Source of the DNA: Diphasiastrum complanatum
Lineage: Eukaryota > Streptophyta > Lycopodiopsida > Lycopodiales > Lycopodiaceae
Direction: 5' to 3'
DNA: 64,000 nucleotides
NCBI GenBank assembly: GCA_029204225.1
Contig: CM055096.1
Span: 6,809,816 to 6,873,815 of the forward strand
In this document: positions 1 through 12,800 of the stretch, one piece after another
Layout: each line of letters starts with the position of its first letter
How positions within the stretch are numbered: the stretch's first letter is position 1
The notes under the pieces: model-generated
What the model was told of the DNA's origin: nothing
Databases searched by the model: none
What the model saw: the letters and a program-made list of their open reading frames with translations, nothing else
Made by a program: the position numbers and the translations under genes

Positions 1-29
1 TTGGGAGAGTAGAGGAAACAAATCCAACA
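1..29 (-). repeat. Copia-1 3' LTR, first 29 bases
   Basis: Identical to 4880-4908 and bounded by ccaaca (TGTTGG in element orientation). The polypurine tract AAGGGAGG lies directly inside it. The rest of this LTR is left of the window. Confidence 0.9.
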
Positions 30-99
30 CCTCCCTTAATCTGGATCCGTGAACACCTTGATCTTTAGACTAAGCAATGCACAAAACTTGTTGTGTGCA

Positions 100-591
100 T
101 TAACACAGTGCTTTCGTGAATATGTCTGCAACCATGTCCTGCGTTCTATAGTACGTTAAGCTTACTTCCTTGTCGAGAACCTTGCCCCTGATGTAGTGAT
201 ATCTAATTTCAATGTGCTTACTCCTAGAGTGAAATCTAGGGTTGCCCGATAAGGCAATAGCACTTTGATTATCACAAAATAAAATCGTAGGGTTGTACTG
301 ATTCAGATTAAGATCTGACAGCAAATTTCTTAACCAAAACGCTTCCTTGATAGATTGAGAAGCAGCAATGTATTCTGCTTCTGTAGAAGAAAGTGTGACA
401 GAAGTTTGCTTACGACTGTTCCATGAGATAGGACCGCCGTTGAAGAAGAATGTAAATCCAGATGTGGATTTACGATTGTCTATATCTCCTCCCCAACTTG
501 CATCAGAATAACCACTGAGCTGATGGAGACTGTCGTTGCTGTCATCTCCATAGCGGATGCACTGGACCATGGTAGCTCGAATATATCTCAT
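100..591 (-). pseudogene. Copia-1 RNase H
   Basis: A typical Copia RNase H: GYSDASWGGD, KSTSGFTF, LSSTEAEYIA, LFCDNQSAIAL, RSKHIEIRYHYIR and DMVADIFTKAL. The core acidic residues D, E and D are present. A frame break separates it from RT. Confidence 0.88.
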
Positions 592-594
592 GAC

Positions 595-1335
595 TCAAAT
601 GAGAGCCTTCCCATGGGTAATGCCAGGATTAGCCATGTATTGGCTGAGTGAGCTTATAGCAAAAGAGATATCTGGTCTTGTACAGACCATTGCGTACATG
701 AGAGATCCTAGTATTGATTGATAAGGGTATTCTCTCATTTGCTCCACTTCCTGCTTGGTCTGGGGACATTGGTCCTTCGACAGATGCAGGCCTGGATCCA
801 TTGGTGAGTGAGCTAATTGACAATTCATCAAATTGTATTTGTTAAGAACATTGTGAAGATACCTCTGTTGAGTGATGTAAATCAGTCGATTTGCTCTGTC
901 TCTGTGGATTTGAATTCTTAGACAGAAGTGAGCTTCGCCCAGATTGGTCATGTCGAATTCTGAAAACAACATCTGTTTCGAATCCTTGACCATATTGGTA
1001 TTGTTGCTGAAGAGCAACGTATCATCCACGTATAAGGTGATGATAATGAAGGATTGCTGCACTGACTTGGAATAGACGTTGCAATCAACAATGCTTGGTT
1101 TGAATCCTTGTTCAATGAGGAATGTGTTGATCCTCTGGAACCAAGCTCTGGCAGACTGTTTCAAGCCATACATTGCTTTGTGGAGTTTACAGACATGATT
1201 CTTTGTCCCTTCCAGAACGTATCCTTCGGGCTGGATCATGTAGATATCTTCTTGTATCACTCCATTTAGATAGGCTGTTTGTACGTCGAGTTGATGTACT
1301 TCGAGAGAGAAGGAGAGAGCGGACAGGTCGCACAC
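595..1335 (-). pseudogene. Copia-1 RT, C-terminal part
   Basis: It resumes at LEVHQLDVQTAYLNG and includes AMYGLKQSARAW, the catalytic LYVDDTLL box and the RPDISFA motif. An in-frame stop at the left end separates it from RNase H, which a frame change near 592-597 would rejoin. The palm residues are intact. Confidence 0.88.
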
Positions 1336-1339
1336 GAGG

Positions 1340-1965
1340 AACCTCGAGGAGCATCTAGCATTTGTAAGTGTCCAGCGGCTTCAGAAGTGTAGTTCGACGC
1401 GCCGATGCAAGGAAGTCCACAAGATCAATCTTCACAATGATCGATGGACAAGATTAATTACATCTGGACCACAGGATTGAAACCTATCGTCGGATTTAAG
1501 TGAAGTGGGCCCGAAGGACAGAGTAGTGCAAGGGGCACTTCATTTTCTTTAAAAATCTTCATACTGAAATTGGAGTTGGGTCCCTTCACAAGTGAAGTGT
1601 GAAGTTTCTTCAAGGTGAAGAAACAGTTCAAAAACAAGGAAAATCCCTATTTTTGGGTCCTTTGTCCGTTTTGACCCAAACGAAAGACTATAACCTCCAA
1701 ACAAAGGGCACCCAAACTATACCTACAAGTATGGTAAAACAAAACAGAGTGATTGCAATGGAGAAAGTGCTCTAAGTGTGCCAAAACTGATTTCACCATT
1801 CCACTAGGCACATAGTTGGGAGTTGACGACTGAGTGCATTTCGGAAGGCGACGCCGATTTGGCTTTCAAATTGGTGGAAAGCGGCAAGTGGTCTAGTAAG
1901 AGAAAAAGTGCAGGTCATTATTTTCAACTTCTGACATCACAGTTGGCCTCGGCATACTGTTTTTA
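1340..1965. other. Unidentified ~620-base insertion splitting the Copia-1 RT
   Basis: It lies between the two halves of the RT frame and does not continue the RT in any frame. No long ORF, no clear terminal inverted repeats and no poly(A) were seen. It could be a small non-autonomous element or filler from a rearrangement. Confidence 0.55.
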
Positions 1966-1967
1966 GC

Positions 1968-2348
1968 CTACGGCAGAAGTTTCAAGCAGTTTTGCGATGG
2001 CAAACATGGGAGAGTCCATTTTGAGTGAAAGTAACAAATTGGACGGGATTTCCAACTATGCAGGATTTGGGTGAATCCTCGTGCTACCAGTCTTGCCTTC
2101 CTTCGATCAATTGCTCCGTTGGCATTGTATTTGATCTTAAAGATCCATTTGCAATCAATGATATTGCAACCAATAGGAGCTTCGACTAATGACCATGTCT
2201 GGTTCTTGATCAGAGAGGAATACTCTCTGTCCATAGCTTCTCTCCAGAGATCAGAGTCTGGTTGGCTAAGCGCCTCTTCGACTGTCGTCGGTTCCTGCAT
2301 CAAGAGACAGGCAGACTCAGGAGTATACCTAGTGGGCTGTGTGCGCAC
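1968..2348 (-). pseudogene. Copia-1 RT, N-terminal part
   Basis: It has the Copia RT entry motifs WREAMDREYSSLIKNQTW and the KARLVARGFTQ stretch. The frame is then lost, although RT-like residues (FAIAKLL) continue in another frame to about 1960. It is interrupted there by a segment with no RT similarity. Confidence 0.85.
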
Positions 2349-2402
2349 TTGGCTTGATCTTCTGGGAAGATTCGACTGATAAACCGCTCCTGGGATTTGT
2401 TG

Positions 2403-3401
2403 CTAGGTGGCAGCAACATCTTCGTCTGATTCGTTGTCTCGAAGTGGGTCGACGATAGACACGCCTGAGCCAGAAACTCGGACTGTCGTGTCAATGGCAG
2501 GTGATGGAGGTTCTTCTTGAGCAATGTCCTTGCCTTTGAGGTCGACGAACTGATCCTCGATAAAGACTGTATCCCGGCTATACAAGATTTGCTGGGTATC
2601 AGGATCATACAGCTTATAAGTACTGTCAGACGAAGTATATCCGATCAGGATGGTCTTAAGACCTTGGAAGTCCAATTTCTTCCTTGTGTCCTTTGGGATC
2701 TGCGCGTAGGCAATGCACCCAAACACTCTTAGGTTCTTCAAAGAAGGCTTAGAGCCTGTCCACACCTCGTGGGGTGTCTTGTCTGAGAGGGCCTTGGTCA
2801 AACATCTGTTTTGGACGTAAGCTGCAGTGGAGACAGCTTCAGCCCAGAATCTTTTGGGCAACGATGCATGCGATAGCATACATTTGGCAAATTCAAACAG
2901 AGTACGGTTCTTCCTCTCGGCTAAGCCATTAGACTGAGGACTGTAAGGAGTGATGAATTGTTGCTCAATGCCTTGGCTTTGGCAGTACTCCTTAAACTCG
3001 ATAGAGATATAATCTCCACCGTTGTCCGACCTGAGGGCCTTGACCGTTCTTCCAGTCTCCTTCTCTGCACGCTCCTTGAAGATTCTAAAGCAGTTGAAAG
3101 CTTCTAATTTCTTCTTTATGAAATACACCATAGTCCTTCTAGAAAATTCATCAATGAAGGTTATAAAATACGTGGCATCCTTCAGCGAAGGATTTTTCAT
3201 CGGGCCACAAATATCTGAATGTGCAACATCTAGCAACCCTCTAGCAACATGCTGATGGCTTGATTTGAATGGTTTCCTAGTCTGTTTACCAGCTAGACAA
3301 TGATTCTGCAGAGAATCACCATTCGTCATCTTGAGGGAATAGAATTTCTTCCTGAGATGTAGCTTGGAAGCTATATCTCGCACTTCGTATAGTGTGCTCA
3401 A
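2403..3401 (-). pseudogene. Copia-1 gag end fused to integrase
   Basis: A 332-codon frame. It opens with gag C-terminal helices (about residues 1-33) and passes directly into the pre-integrase segment (NHCLAGKQTRKPF). The integrase core has all three acidic residues: D in AHSDICGPM, D in RSDNGGDY and E in GLAERKNRTL. The join means about 1 kb of gag-protease was deleted. The integrase core itself looks complete. The frame ends before RT. Confidence 0.88.
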
Positions 3402-3402
3402 G

Positions 3403-3674
3403 ATGTCCCAGACTTCTTTCGATGTCTGAGCCTCAGATACATGGCCGATCTAGGTATCCGTGATGTTGAGGATGATCAGCGCGAAAGCCTTTCCATCCTT
3501 TAGCTTCCATCTGGCGATTGCTGCGTCGTCCGCTTCGGGTTTCCCTTCTGCACCTGTAACAACGTCGTACAATTCTTTTGCCATTAGTACAGTTTTCATC
3601 GTAAATTTCCACAGATGGTAATTGGCTCCATCAAGCTTGTCCATGATAGGACTGGCTTTCCCTTGGGAATCCAT
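3403..3674 (-). pseudogene. Copia-1 gag remnant
   Basis: It starts with Met at 3674 and has the Copia gag N-terminal pattern (KLDGANYHLWKFTMKTVL). An in-frame stop falls after about 74 codons; reading past it gives the next gag motifs (SEAQTSKEVWDIL). The CCHC knuckle and protease, normally downstream, are absent, and the frame runs into the integrase region. It would not give a working capsid protein. Confidence 0.85.
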
Positions 3675-3818
3675 GTGGAAGAATTAGTCTAAGTGATAGG
3701 AAAAACTATCAGTGACTTTAGTATGAAAATCTGATATTGAAAATACAGAACAAGAAAACAATTACTTTATCGGCTAGTAGAGTCTTGTACTGTGGAAGCT
3801 TATCAAACTATGAAAATT

Positions 3819-3830
3819 GCTCTGATACCA
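3819..3830 (-). other. Primer-binding site, initiator tRNA-Met
   Basis: On the minus strand it reads TGGTATCAGAGC, complementary to the 3' end of plant initiator tRNA-Met. It directly follows the 5' LTR. Confidence 0.92.
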
Positions 3831-4908
3831 TGTTGGAGAGAGGGTGATGAACAAGAGTTGAGAAAGGTGTCGTATGTTAGAAACGAAAAGTTAGCTCAAA
3901 GGGGTAAGACGAACACGAACGAGAAACGAAACACGAACGAGAAACGAACTCGAACGAGAAACGAACTCGAACAGAAAGTGTTCGTGCGTAGCGGAACGAG
4001 CTATACGACTCTCTCCGAAAGCATGACTACGCCTATCAGAATGCACAAAATTTTAGTGATGGAAATCACGGTCATTCTAGATTACACAGCCAAACATAAT
4101 AATTGAATCGCCAGAAGAATAATTTGTCGCGAATAGCAAGACAAATTATGTCTTGCGAATGATTCGCGAAGAGCTAGACTGTGCTCGACTGATAATTAGT
4201 CGCGAAAGATTCGCGAAAGACAAGACTAAATGTTAGTCGTCTATTACTAGAAAGAGCAACTAGAAAGATCAGACAGAATGAATAATAAGCATAGCAATAT
4301 TAACACAAATCTGAACGCAGAACAAAGAACTGTATCAGATTAAGTATATCAAGTATACATGTCAATAATGCGGTAGAGCACAAGACAATGGCGGACGAAA
4401 CCGCGTGCCCTACGAAGCTTATTCAATCTGTAAAGGAATGAAACCTTATTACTGACAATAAAGAATTAATGCACAAGGCATCTACTTCGTCTATCTCGCT
4501 AATAAGCTTTTGATGCTAATTTACATACACTCTCATTCGTTCATCTGTCGTTAGGACTCAAACGTCCAATACTCGACAGATGATCATCGATCATATATTT
4601 TTTTCTGATTCTCTCTCTTATGTATATATCTACATAATGTTACAGGTGTGCAGATGAAGAAAGTACAGGGTGGATGTGCTGTCTGTAAGAGATCGTGGGT
4701 GGCTGCAGTCGTCGTCCAGTCTGTTAGCGCAGCTGCATGGGGTGAGCGTGAAGAGGGTGTGACGTCAGCCTTTGCTTTTCGTCCTTTCATCGCTTGTGAG
4801 AATTTGCATGTTAATATGCAGACTGCGCGACAACGCGAGTAAATATGCAGCATGGATGGAGGCAGATTAAAGATGGGATTTGGGAGAGTAGAGGAAACAA
4901 ATCCAACA
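3831..4908 (-). repeat. Copia-1 5' LTR
   Basis: A 1078-base LTR with TGTTGG...CCAACA ends. One end is fixed by the adjacent primer-binding site at 3830 and the other by identity with 1-29. It contains short tandem units (gaacgagaaacgaa-like, 3910-3975) and several inverted repeats around TCGCGAA and CAAGACA/TGTCTTG (about 4120-4240). Confidence 0.9.
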
Positions 4909-5110
4909 CGAATAGGGTGTGGCGAAGTGGGTGGGTGCCGATGTGGTTTGGAGGGAAAGGAAAGTGATGCAGCAGCATGGAATGAAGTGGTAAGGAAGAT
5001 AGCTTGTGTTTCCAACGGGGTGTGGTGTGGAAATGACAAAGAAATGAGTTGTTGTACAAGCTCTTTTCATAATTAAGAAACATGAGTGAGGTAAAGCGAT
5101 CGATATTACG
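4909..5110 (-). mobile_element. LINE fragment interrupted by Copia-1
   Basis: The minus strand encodes LETQAIFLTT...AAASLSFPSKP, matching the region between endonuclease and RT of the LINE at 23139-23333 (LEAQTSFLT...AFPSK). The rest toward the LINE 3' end would lie left of Copia-1, outside the window. Confidence 0.6.
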
Positions 5111-6757
5111 TATGATGAGACTTGAGTGATTAAATTCAGGAAATCTAGAATTTTTTTCGTGACAGGTGGTAGGGTGGCTGAACAGCATGAGGTGACCCCA
5201 GAATAAGATCGATGCGTTGGTTCAAGTTGAAGTTGAAGCCATCTTTGATTTGGCACAATCACAAGGCTATATGTCCGGCATTTGCAACATTTGAAAGAGA
5301 GTCTGAGTAGCTTTTCTTGAAGATGATCACATAAACCATCACTAAGGTGAACGGACGGCGTATGCCATTATGTTGGGAAATGCATGTAAAAAACTCCAGA
5401 CTTGTGAATTATATATCTTAAGGGAGTTTGTCTATTATAAATGCTGGAACTGGAGGAATTGGTGTGTACGCCAAGCAGCATTAACAAGGGAATCTGTAAT
5501 TTGCCATAGATATTCAGGAAAATTTAATGAGTCATTTCCCATCATGCATTAGTAGGAGCGGTTGCATTGTACATATTAGTTGTGATTTTTTCTTTGAAGA
5601 ATGGAATGACAAGGTGTGTTGCACAATGACTTGGCAATGTATACTGTGTGAATGGAGCCAGGGAATGCAAGGGTTCCTGTGAAGAAAACTGTGGACCAAG
5701 AGATGAAATAGATCGATGCAAGATATATGGAGTAAAATATCTATGTAATTGGAGGAGCAAAATCAATAAAACAAGGTGGAAATGCTTCCTGTGTTTGCAA
5801 GAGAGATTCTTTTCAAGAATATGAGGATGCATGCAACTGGAGAAATGGATGCAGTAAGAAGTGGATATGCAATTGAGGGTGGCTCATGAACACACATACA
5901 ATTGTACTGTTTTGGTCTTTTTCTAAGGATCACAACATATGTATGTTCAGTCACCATGATTAGCTGATCCATGTGAAGCCTTGAATTGAAGCTAGTTTAC
6001 AGGCTTTTCGAAATAACCTACCAATACCCCACATTGTTGGTTTGTCTTGTTGTCACATGTCCTCCAGGAAATCATCTAGGTATGTGCAGGTCCGTCTGCA
6101 TAGGTAAATCAAATCTGCCTTGTTGGTACTTAGCAACACATTTGTCCCAAAGCGCTTTCTTGCCTGTATATGGGAACAGATGTCTATCTAATATAGTTTT
6201 TTATTTCATTCTGCTTTTGATATGGCCATTGTTCTTGTTTAATTTTCATAATTGTGCTTTCTGTACAGTAATGAATGTGACCTGGTTTGTCTTTCATCAT
6301 CATCCTATAAAAGTAGAAGTATCTTCTCTGCTGCTTGCACTGTTTTGTTGACTTGCACTTAATTCTCAAGTAACAACTTTGTAGAGGTATCAGGACTGTC
6401 AATGCTACTGTTAATTGTATGTCTTAGAACATCATTGATCCTAGCACATCCCATTGATGAGTAAAACCTTTCATGGAATGAAAATGTTGCTGTTCTCCCC
6501 TCCCATGTTTCCCCACAAGGCATGCCATAGGTAGAATACATAGAAAAATTGCAACGATGTGTTTTGATATTTCTATTTCTGTTTCATTTCTGCATTTTGT
6601 CTTGCCTGATGTTCTTAAAGCAGCTGTCAATCTTATCCTTGGTTCTTATGTGACAATCTGACTCCAGTTCCTTTCTGTTTTTGCTTAGCAGATTAATATG
6701 CACGACTATCCTGTGATGTAGTGTTCTTTTTCTGTGGTTGTTTTTGATAAATTTCAG
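5111..6757. other. Lon intron sequence, no gene seen
   Basis: AT-rich intronic DNA upstream of the first Lon exon in the window. I see no conserved Lon exon, no long ORF and no recognisable transposon apart from the LINE fragment at its left edge. Confidence 0.6.
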
Positions 6758-6880
6758 GAGAAGTCATATGATGATTCTTCTGACATCATGAAGGCCACTT
6801 TTCTGGAGGTGGTTGGAACATTGAAAGATCTTATTCGCTTCAACCCTTTATACAAGGAGAACATTCAAGTTTTTGTACAG
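6758..6880 (+). CDS. LON1: Lon exon (substrate-binding domain, end)
   Basis: 41 codons in phase 0, from EKSYDDSSD to NIQVFVQ. The acceptor is ttttgataaatttcag and the donor gtttattc. It corresponds to the last part of the N-terminal LON substrate-binding domain of plant Lon1 (compare the family pattern ATxxEVxxTLxD). The preceding exon should end near a DHLK-like motif and was not found in the window. Confidence 0.9.
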
Positions 6881-9800
6881 GTTTATTCACTCTTCCGGCA
6901 TTTTTAGCATTTACAATTCCTCCTATAAAGATAGATACAGTGCTTGATTGATACATGAAGATCAGGGGCATAGACAGGAATTGAAATATCTACTGCCTGT
7001 GTTCCTTTTACAAAAAATTCGTCTGTGATCTGCAAAACATTACTTGTAGATCCTGACAGGTTAAGTGAAAATGTTCCCTACCAGAGTTTGTGTCGAACTT
7101 TGATGTTTTGTATCAATACACAGTAAGCCCTTGCTAGATAATGCTCTCATCTAAGATTTGGTCTTTTTTATGCTGATGATTTGATCTGAATTTTTTAATT
7201 CTCTTCTGGTGTTTTGTATTTCATTTTGAGAAGGAATGCCTAGTGACATTGCTTAACTTTTCTTTTGAACCTTTATCCAGTCTTATGTTGAGATGATGGT
7301 TTAGTATATTCTTCAGAAAAGCTTGAACGCTTTATGTATTGGTTATAATATTTTTTACAATGTGCAAAAATAATGCAGACTTACCACTTGCCACTGTAGG
7401 GCACACAAAAAATTAGGCAACAATCCTACCTTTCAAACTATCTATCCCCTGTAAATTCACTTCAATCAAGCACTTTTGCAGATTCGCTACATGGGTTAAC
7501 TTGAGTAGTCCTGAGTTATTGAAGATCGCAACGAAGCTTGCTTGGGTTGGCTTTCATGTTTTTCACATGTATATGATGTTCAACAGAGTGCTCCTTTGGA
7601 TTTTCATGGGAACTTTTACTTGGATGGTCCTTCTTCATCAAATATTGCGATGGAATGTGCTTAAATAAGTTTTTATTTTGTTGTCAAGCTATATGTGTCT
7701 TTACCTTGTTGCTACCTATTTGAGAAATTTGGATGATAGATTCTGCCACCTATATGCTTGCCTGTTACATTTTCATAAATGCTTCAAGGTTCAAAGGGTA
7801 CCTTATCAGGTGCCAGAGTCTAGGCCCAGTAAATTTAGCTTTTGTGGGCTTATTTATTTGCCTGATTCATGTTGTGCTTGTAAATGTTGCATCTTCTTTT
7901 GGTTTGTTGAAACAATGATCCAGTGATTATTCTATATTCGTAGATCTCAAATTATCCAGTATGTGTATATGTCAAGTTTGACATTATACACCATATATCA
8001 TACGCATCTATTGGGCATCTACTCTGCCTCAGAATATGTAAATTATTTGCATTCTAAGTCTCAGAAGCCAGAACGTTACAATTTCCACTTTTTCTTGTCA
8101 GCCAGAACTTTTTCACTTTGACCCTTATTTTTGTCTCCAACTAGAGTAATTTGTAGATCATTGTGCTTTCTAAGCAGGTTGCTTCTATACCACTTTACTG
8201 TTTTGGATGCTGATGGCAAGAAGTTGAAGTACGGAGTTTCCCGTTTTAACTAGTTTCTGTACCTTCGTTTGGTTTGTGCTTTTTAATGGCATTTGTAAAT
8301 TTGTCTTGCATCAACATTCTTCCCAAAGTTAGCGGCTTGTTTTGCACTTTATAATCTGGAAATCTGAGATATTGAGGAGAGAGAGAGTTTTAGGTTAGAT
8401 ATTAGAGACATCTATTGGGCCTTGACAGCAGTACCTTGGGCCTATAGACCATATGCTTTGGGGCTTGAGGCCTATCATTTGCCGTTTAGTATTTATCAGT
8501 CATTGTGGACATCTTTGACTTTATTTATGTCTGAAACCCTTAAGCCCTAACTCATAGATTTATTGTCACTAGCCTTATTTGTAAACCATAATGAAAGGAA
8601 GTTCATTGGAGAAAGGGCCCAAGAGTAAGGTTGTATAGCAGGAAACCAGGTTGACATCTATTTTGTGGTAACCATCACGGTCGAGGGCTTCTTCCCCTCC
8701 TACTACAATAACAAGTAGGCACGATGCCTCCTTGTTAGTTTGAACCATAGTTGCACCACGTTTCTAGAAACGCATCCAGAAATGCGTTCAGAAACGCGTT
8801 TCTGATTTAGGGGAGCGTTTCTCAGAAACTTTTTTTTTATTATTTTTGCATGCAATATGGGTATCAAATTGAAGCATTAATTAAGGACTGCATTTATTTA
8901 GGTTGCCGAATGTTTCAGGTACAATGTGGTCCAGTTTAGGCGCATCAATCCCTGTTGGATCTGGTCAAGGGATTCAAATTTTGTAATATCTGTTTTTGTC
9001 CTCAACGATTCTGGTCCCAGAATAGCATTCCTGAGTAACGTGTTTCTGGGATCGTTTTTGCGAAACGCGATTCTGGGCAACTATGAACTTTAGTCAGCTA
9101 GATTCTGTATAAAATTTTTGATCAGAGCATTAGCAGTTCTTTCCAGTGCAATTGCATTTCCTTTCAGTACTTATGGTTTTTAGCTTGTAGCTTTGACACC
9201 TTTGCAATTTATTGTTTTAAACTTCAAGATACTGTAAGAGAGCTGATTTATATGGAACTACTTGATAATTCATCTTACACATGCCAAAAGACCAATGCGC
9301 ATGTATGCTGCCGAGAATAATGCCATTAAAGGAAACAACTTAGAGGCTTGCAATTGTAAATAATGAGAGCATGTTCTGTGGAGGTCAATGATTATCTATG
9401 AAATATAAGTCCGTATTGTACATCATAATCTGCTCATTTAATGTCTTCTTGCACTGGCAGAACACAGGGAGCTTCAATGCAGCTCGTGTGGCTGATTTTG
9501 GAGCTGCAATAACTACAGCTGACGATTCTGTGCTTCAAGAAGTATTGGAGCAAACTGATGTACGTACTTAATGTTTAATAAGTGCTCTTGTTCAAAACGA
9601 AAGCTATATACCAACTGGTTGTTAGTCTTTTGAAGTCTTGTTGCATCCTAATGTACATTTTCTTAACCTTGAACGTGACATTCTCAAGAGTTCGTCACCT
9701 TTATAGTTGTGGCCAAATAATTTGCATTAGTTTCTCATATCTTTAATGGTGCACGTTGCCCATCACCATTGTCTTTAGGTTTACTTAGCTGTGAGTAAGT

Positions 9801-12800
9801 GGGACGCTGTGCAAACTTAACTATGGTTTGATGACTTTGCCCTTTAAGGATAGCCTTCATCGCGGTTGAGTTCCCCTTGCCTCTGTAGACTTGACAGACA
9901 ACTCAACATGCTGGATTTTGTGTAAAATGTACGAAAAGTGAAATGGCCAGATCTTTGTACAATCTTTTGCGCTGATAACTTGAGTAGGGATGTGATGGAT
10001 TTGATGTATAGCAATTTTATAAGTGGACAATAGATTCAAAGATATTACTTCTTGTATGTTATGTTTGGGTACTGTCCCAAGACTTAACATCGATATGCTC
10101 TTGTAATCTATTTGTCATTGTCAGCATCATAGGTGGATGAGCACTTTATCAATGTTACATGTGTGATGCTGTTGTAAAAGCCTCTCCTTCTTTAAACTGT
10201 TCAACCCTGGAGAAATCTCTCCAAAAGGCTGTTCCTTGGTCATCCACATAAAGCACAACAACAAAGCTTCACCTTTTTGAAGACATACAAATTGCAATAC
10301 TCTTTTCAAACCTTTGCCTTGCAAAGTACTCGTCAATTCGTCTATACCTTGCAAGCCCTTAGTGGCTGTTTGAATCCATACAGTGCTTTTGTAAGCTTGC
10401 AAAACCTATGCATTAGTTGTTGCTGCTTTTTTCCAAGAGGAATTCGACAACTCTTTTGCCTTGAGCATTCGCACCCTCAACTATTGATCTATTTTTCCGC
10501 TTAGCCATGCCGATTTTTTTTCCTGTGGTGTATGTGGAGTGGCAAATTGCCTATGTATCTCACATGCATTGCAAAGGTGTTTGAATTGCTCAAAAACGTA
10601 TTCACCATTTGCATTAGACATGAGGGTCTTTAGCTTCTTTCATGTGTGATTCTCCACCAAAGCTTTTCATTCTTTGAAGTATTTAAATGCTTCCGATATC
10701 TGTCTAAGAAAGATGAGTAATTGGTGCTTGCCTCCTCTCCAATTTGTAACTTGGACACCTGCTGCTCCAAGTTTTGCTTTGGATTCTTCCCCTCCTTTGT
10801 CTTTCTTTTGAAAGTTCTACTTCTTCTTAAAACCAAATGCATGCTTTGGATTATCTTCCCTCTTAGAAGGATTCTTCCTTCTCATCTCCTGCTATATTAG
10901 AAGACTGCATAACTCCCCGAAGGTTGGGAATTTCTCCCTAGCTGAAAGGGACATCACGTAATCTTATTACATAGTCTTGATATTTAAATGATAAGCTATT
11001 TAAGACTATGGAGTTGTGTCACTTATTGTCTCTCCAAATGAATCAAGCTAGTCCATAGAGTCCTTAATTTTAAATTTGATCATTAATTGTAGCACCTGCT
11101 TCCATCTTGAGAGTATGTAACCTTTTTTGCCAATAAAGGCTGAATCCATTGTCTCATACATAGACTTGCGAATGCTACAAGCTTTCTCCACATTCCTTGT
11201 ATTGCAAATGTGAGGAATAACGTTGTCTTTGACAAAAAATTGATAATATTGTGTGCCTACTATCCTTTGCTTATGTAGCCCTTCAATTCAAGTTGAGACG
11301 TAGGTATAAGCTCTCGACCTGTAACTATTCGCCAACAATTCTTGTCAAGATGTTAGTTGTCTTGAACTTCCATACCTTGTGCCATCACGGTTGCTTGACT
11401 CACTCAAGAGACTTTTTCCAAGACTAGCCTTTCTAAATCTTTACTCAAACATAAACTTAAATTGAAGGATTTAGAAAAGGAACAATTTTCAACAACTAGG
11501 GTTTCACCCCAAACTAGGGTTATGTAGCCATTTCAAGGCAATCCCTTAGCTCCTGCTTTTGACTTTGCCACTTTGTATGGTCTTGATAGCACAAGCACCG
11601 GATCCATTTGGATCAGAGAACAGAAGCCCCTATAGCCCCTTGCCTTCAACTATCCAACAGTGTAAGAATCAACCTGATCTGAATTCTACAAATTAGAAAC
11701 ACCCTTCTACAAGATTGAGGTGCTTGTGAAAGATGAGAACCTTCTCAAAAATATAAGCACTGATGTTTTTCTCACTCTCAGACTCACAAGCTACTTGATA
11801 CCATGATGAATTGCAAGACCTAGCTATGGAGTATCGTAACTTCCAATACTAGATTAACCATGAAAGCTCGAGAAACTTAGCTATGGAAAACACCAAAGAT
11901 AAGGGAAATCACTTAAGCACCTCAAATGATTCACTAGAGAGAAGAAAGATTTTATTATTTATGTCTTTTCCATGCCAATAGGTATATAAGACAAAAAAGT
12001 ACATATCAAGTGTGGCACAATAGGGGCGTATGGAACATCTCCATAACGGGAAAGAAAAGCATATGTACTACAATTGCAATGATAGAGTACATCTAAACAG
12101 TCTAGCTGCCAATATGATAATGGTATATCTCGCTGTCCTCAAAATTATTGTTGTCAAAGAAAGACGCCTGGAGGTGGTCTCGATAAGTGCTGCTGATGTC
12201 GCCAGGGAGGTCGTCTCTGAGTAGTGGCTCTGCGGACAATATGAGTATGTGTAGTACATCGTCTTTGGTCTCTATGTCGGGAAAAGTTACTTGTAATTGC
12301 CACTGTCATCCTAGCCAAGGTCCATCCACAATCTCTTGCAGGAGAAGAACAATGTGATCTAGAGCTGTGTGTTAGGATGAGTCGGTGGCTGGCATAGGTC
12401 TCATCGTAGTAAAAACATCTCTCTAACCATAAGTGCAACGCATTATGTATCATCATATGCTATAAGGGACCGCAGTGTGACTGGAGCATCTCGAAAAAGG
12501 CAATGATATCTCCCTTTGATCTCATAGTAGACTAGACATCTGAATAAAAAGTGCTCCTTGGACTCCACCTCAGACAATGAACATATCTGGCAAATCCGCT
12601 CCTCTTAGGGGGTACCATGGAAATGTCCAACCTCAATCTCAAGTTGATGTGATGAGACTCGTAACTGACCCAGTGTGAATCTTAGACCATGGGATAATCC
12701 AGAGTCTAAATAGCGTGGTAGAACTGGGGTCCCCACAACATCCATCTCCAAGAAATGAGTCTTGTAATAGTCGGGTTTGACTCCTAACTGGCCCTGCCAT

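Larger units (their letters stand above)
1..4908 (-). mobile_element. Copia LTR retrotransposon (Copia-1), 3' LTR cut by window edge
   Basis: Minus-strand element. Its 5' LTR is 3831-4908 and a 12-base primer-binding site touches it at 3819-3830. Degenerate gag, integrase, RT and RNase H follow, then a polypurine tract at 30-37 and the first 29 bases of the 3' LTR at 1-29. Those 29 bases are identical to 4880-4908. The domain order gag-IN-RT-RH is that of Copia. Protease and the gag zinc knuckle are missing, and the RT is split by a foreign segment, so the copy is defective. It lies in a LINE fragment that resumes at 4909; the right target duplication would be cgaat (4909-4913), with the left copy outside the window. 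Confidence 0.93.

Noticed and set aside
4584-5039. 151-codon minus-strand ORF across the Copia-1 LTR edge
   Set aside because: Chimera of LINE and LTR sequence created by the insertion.
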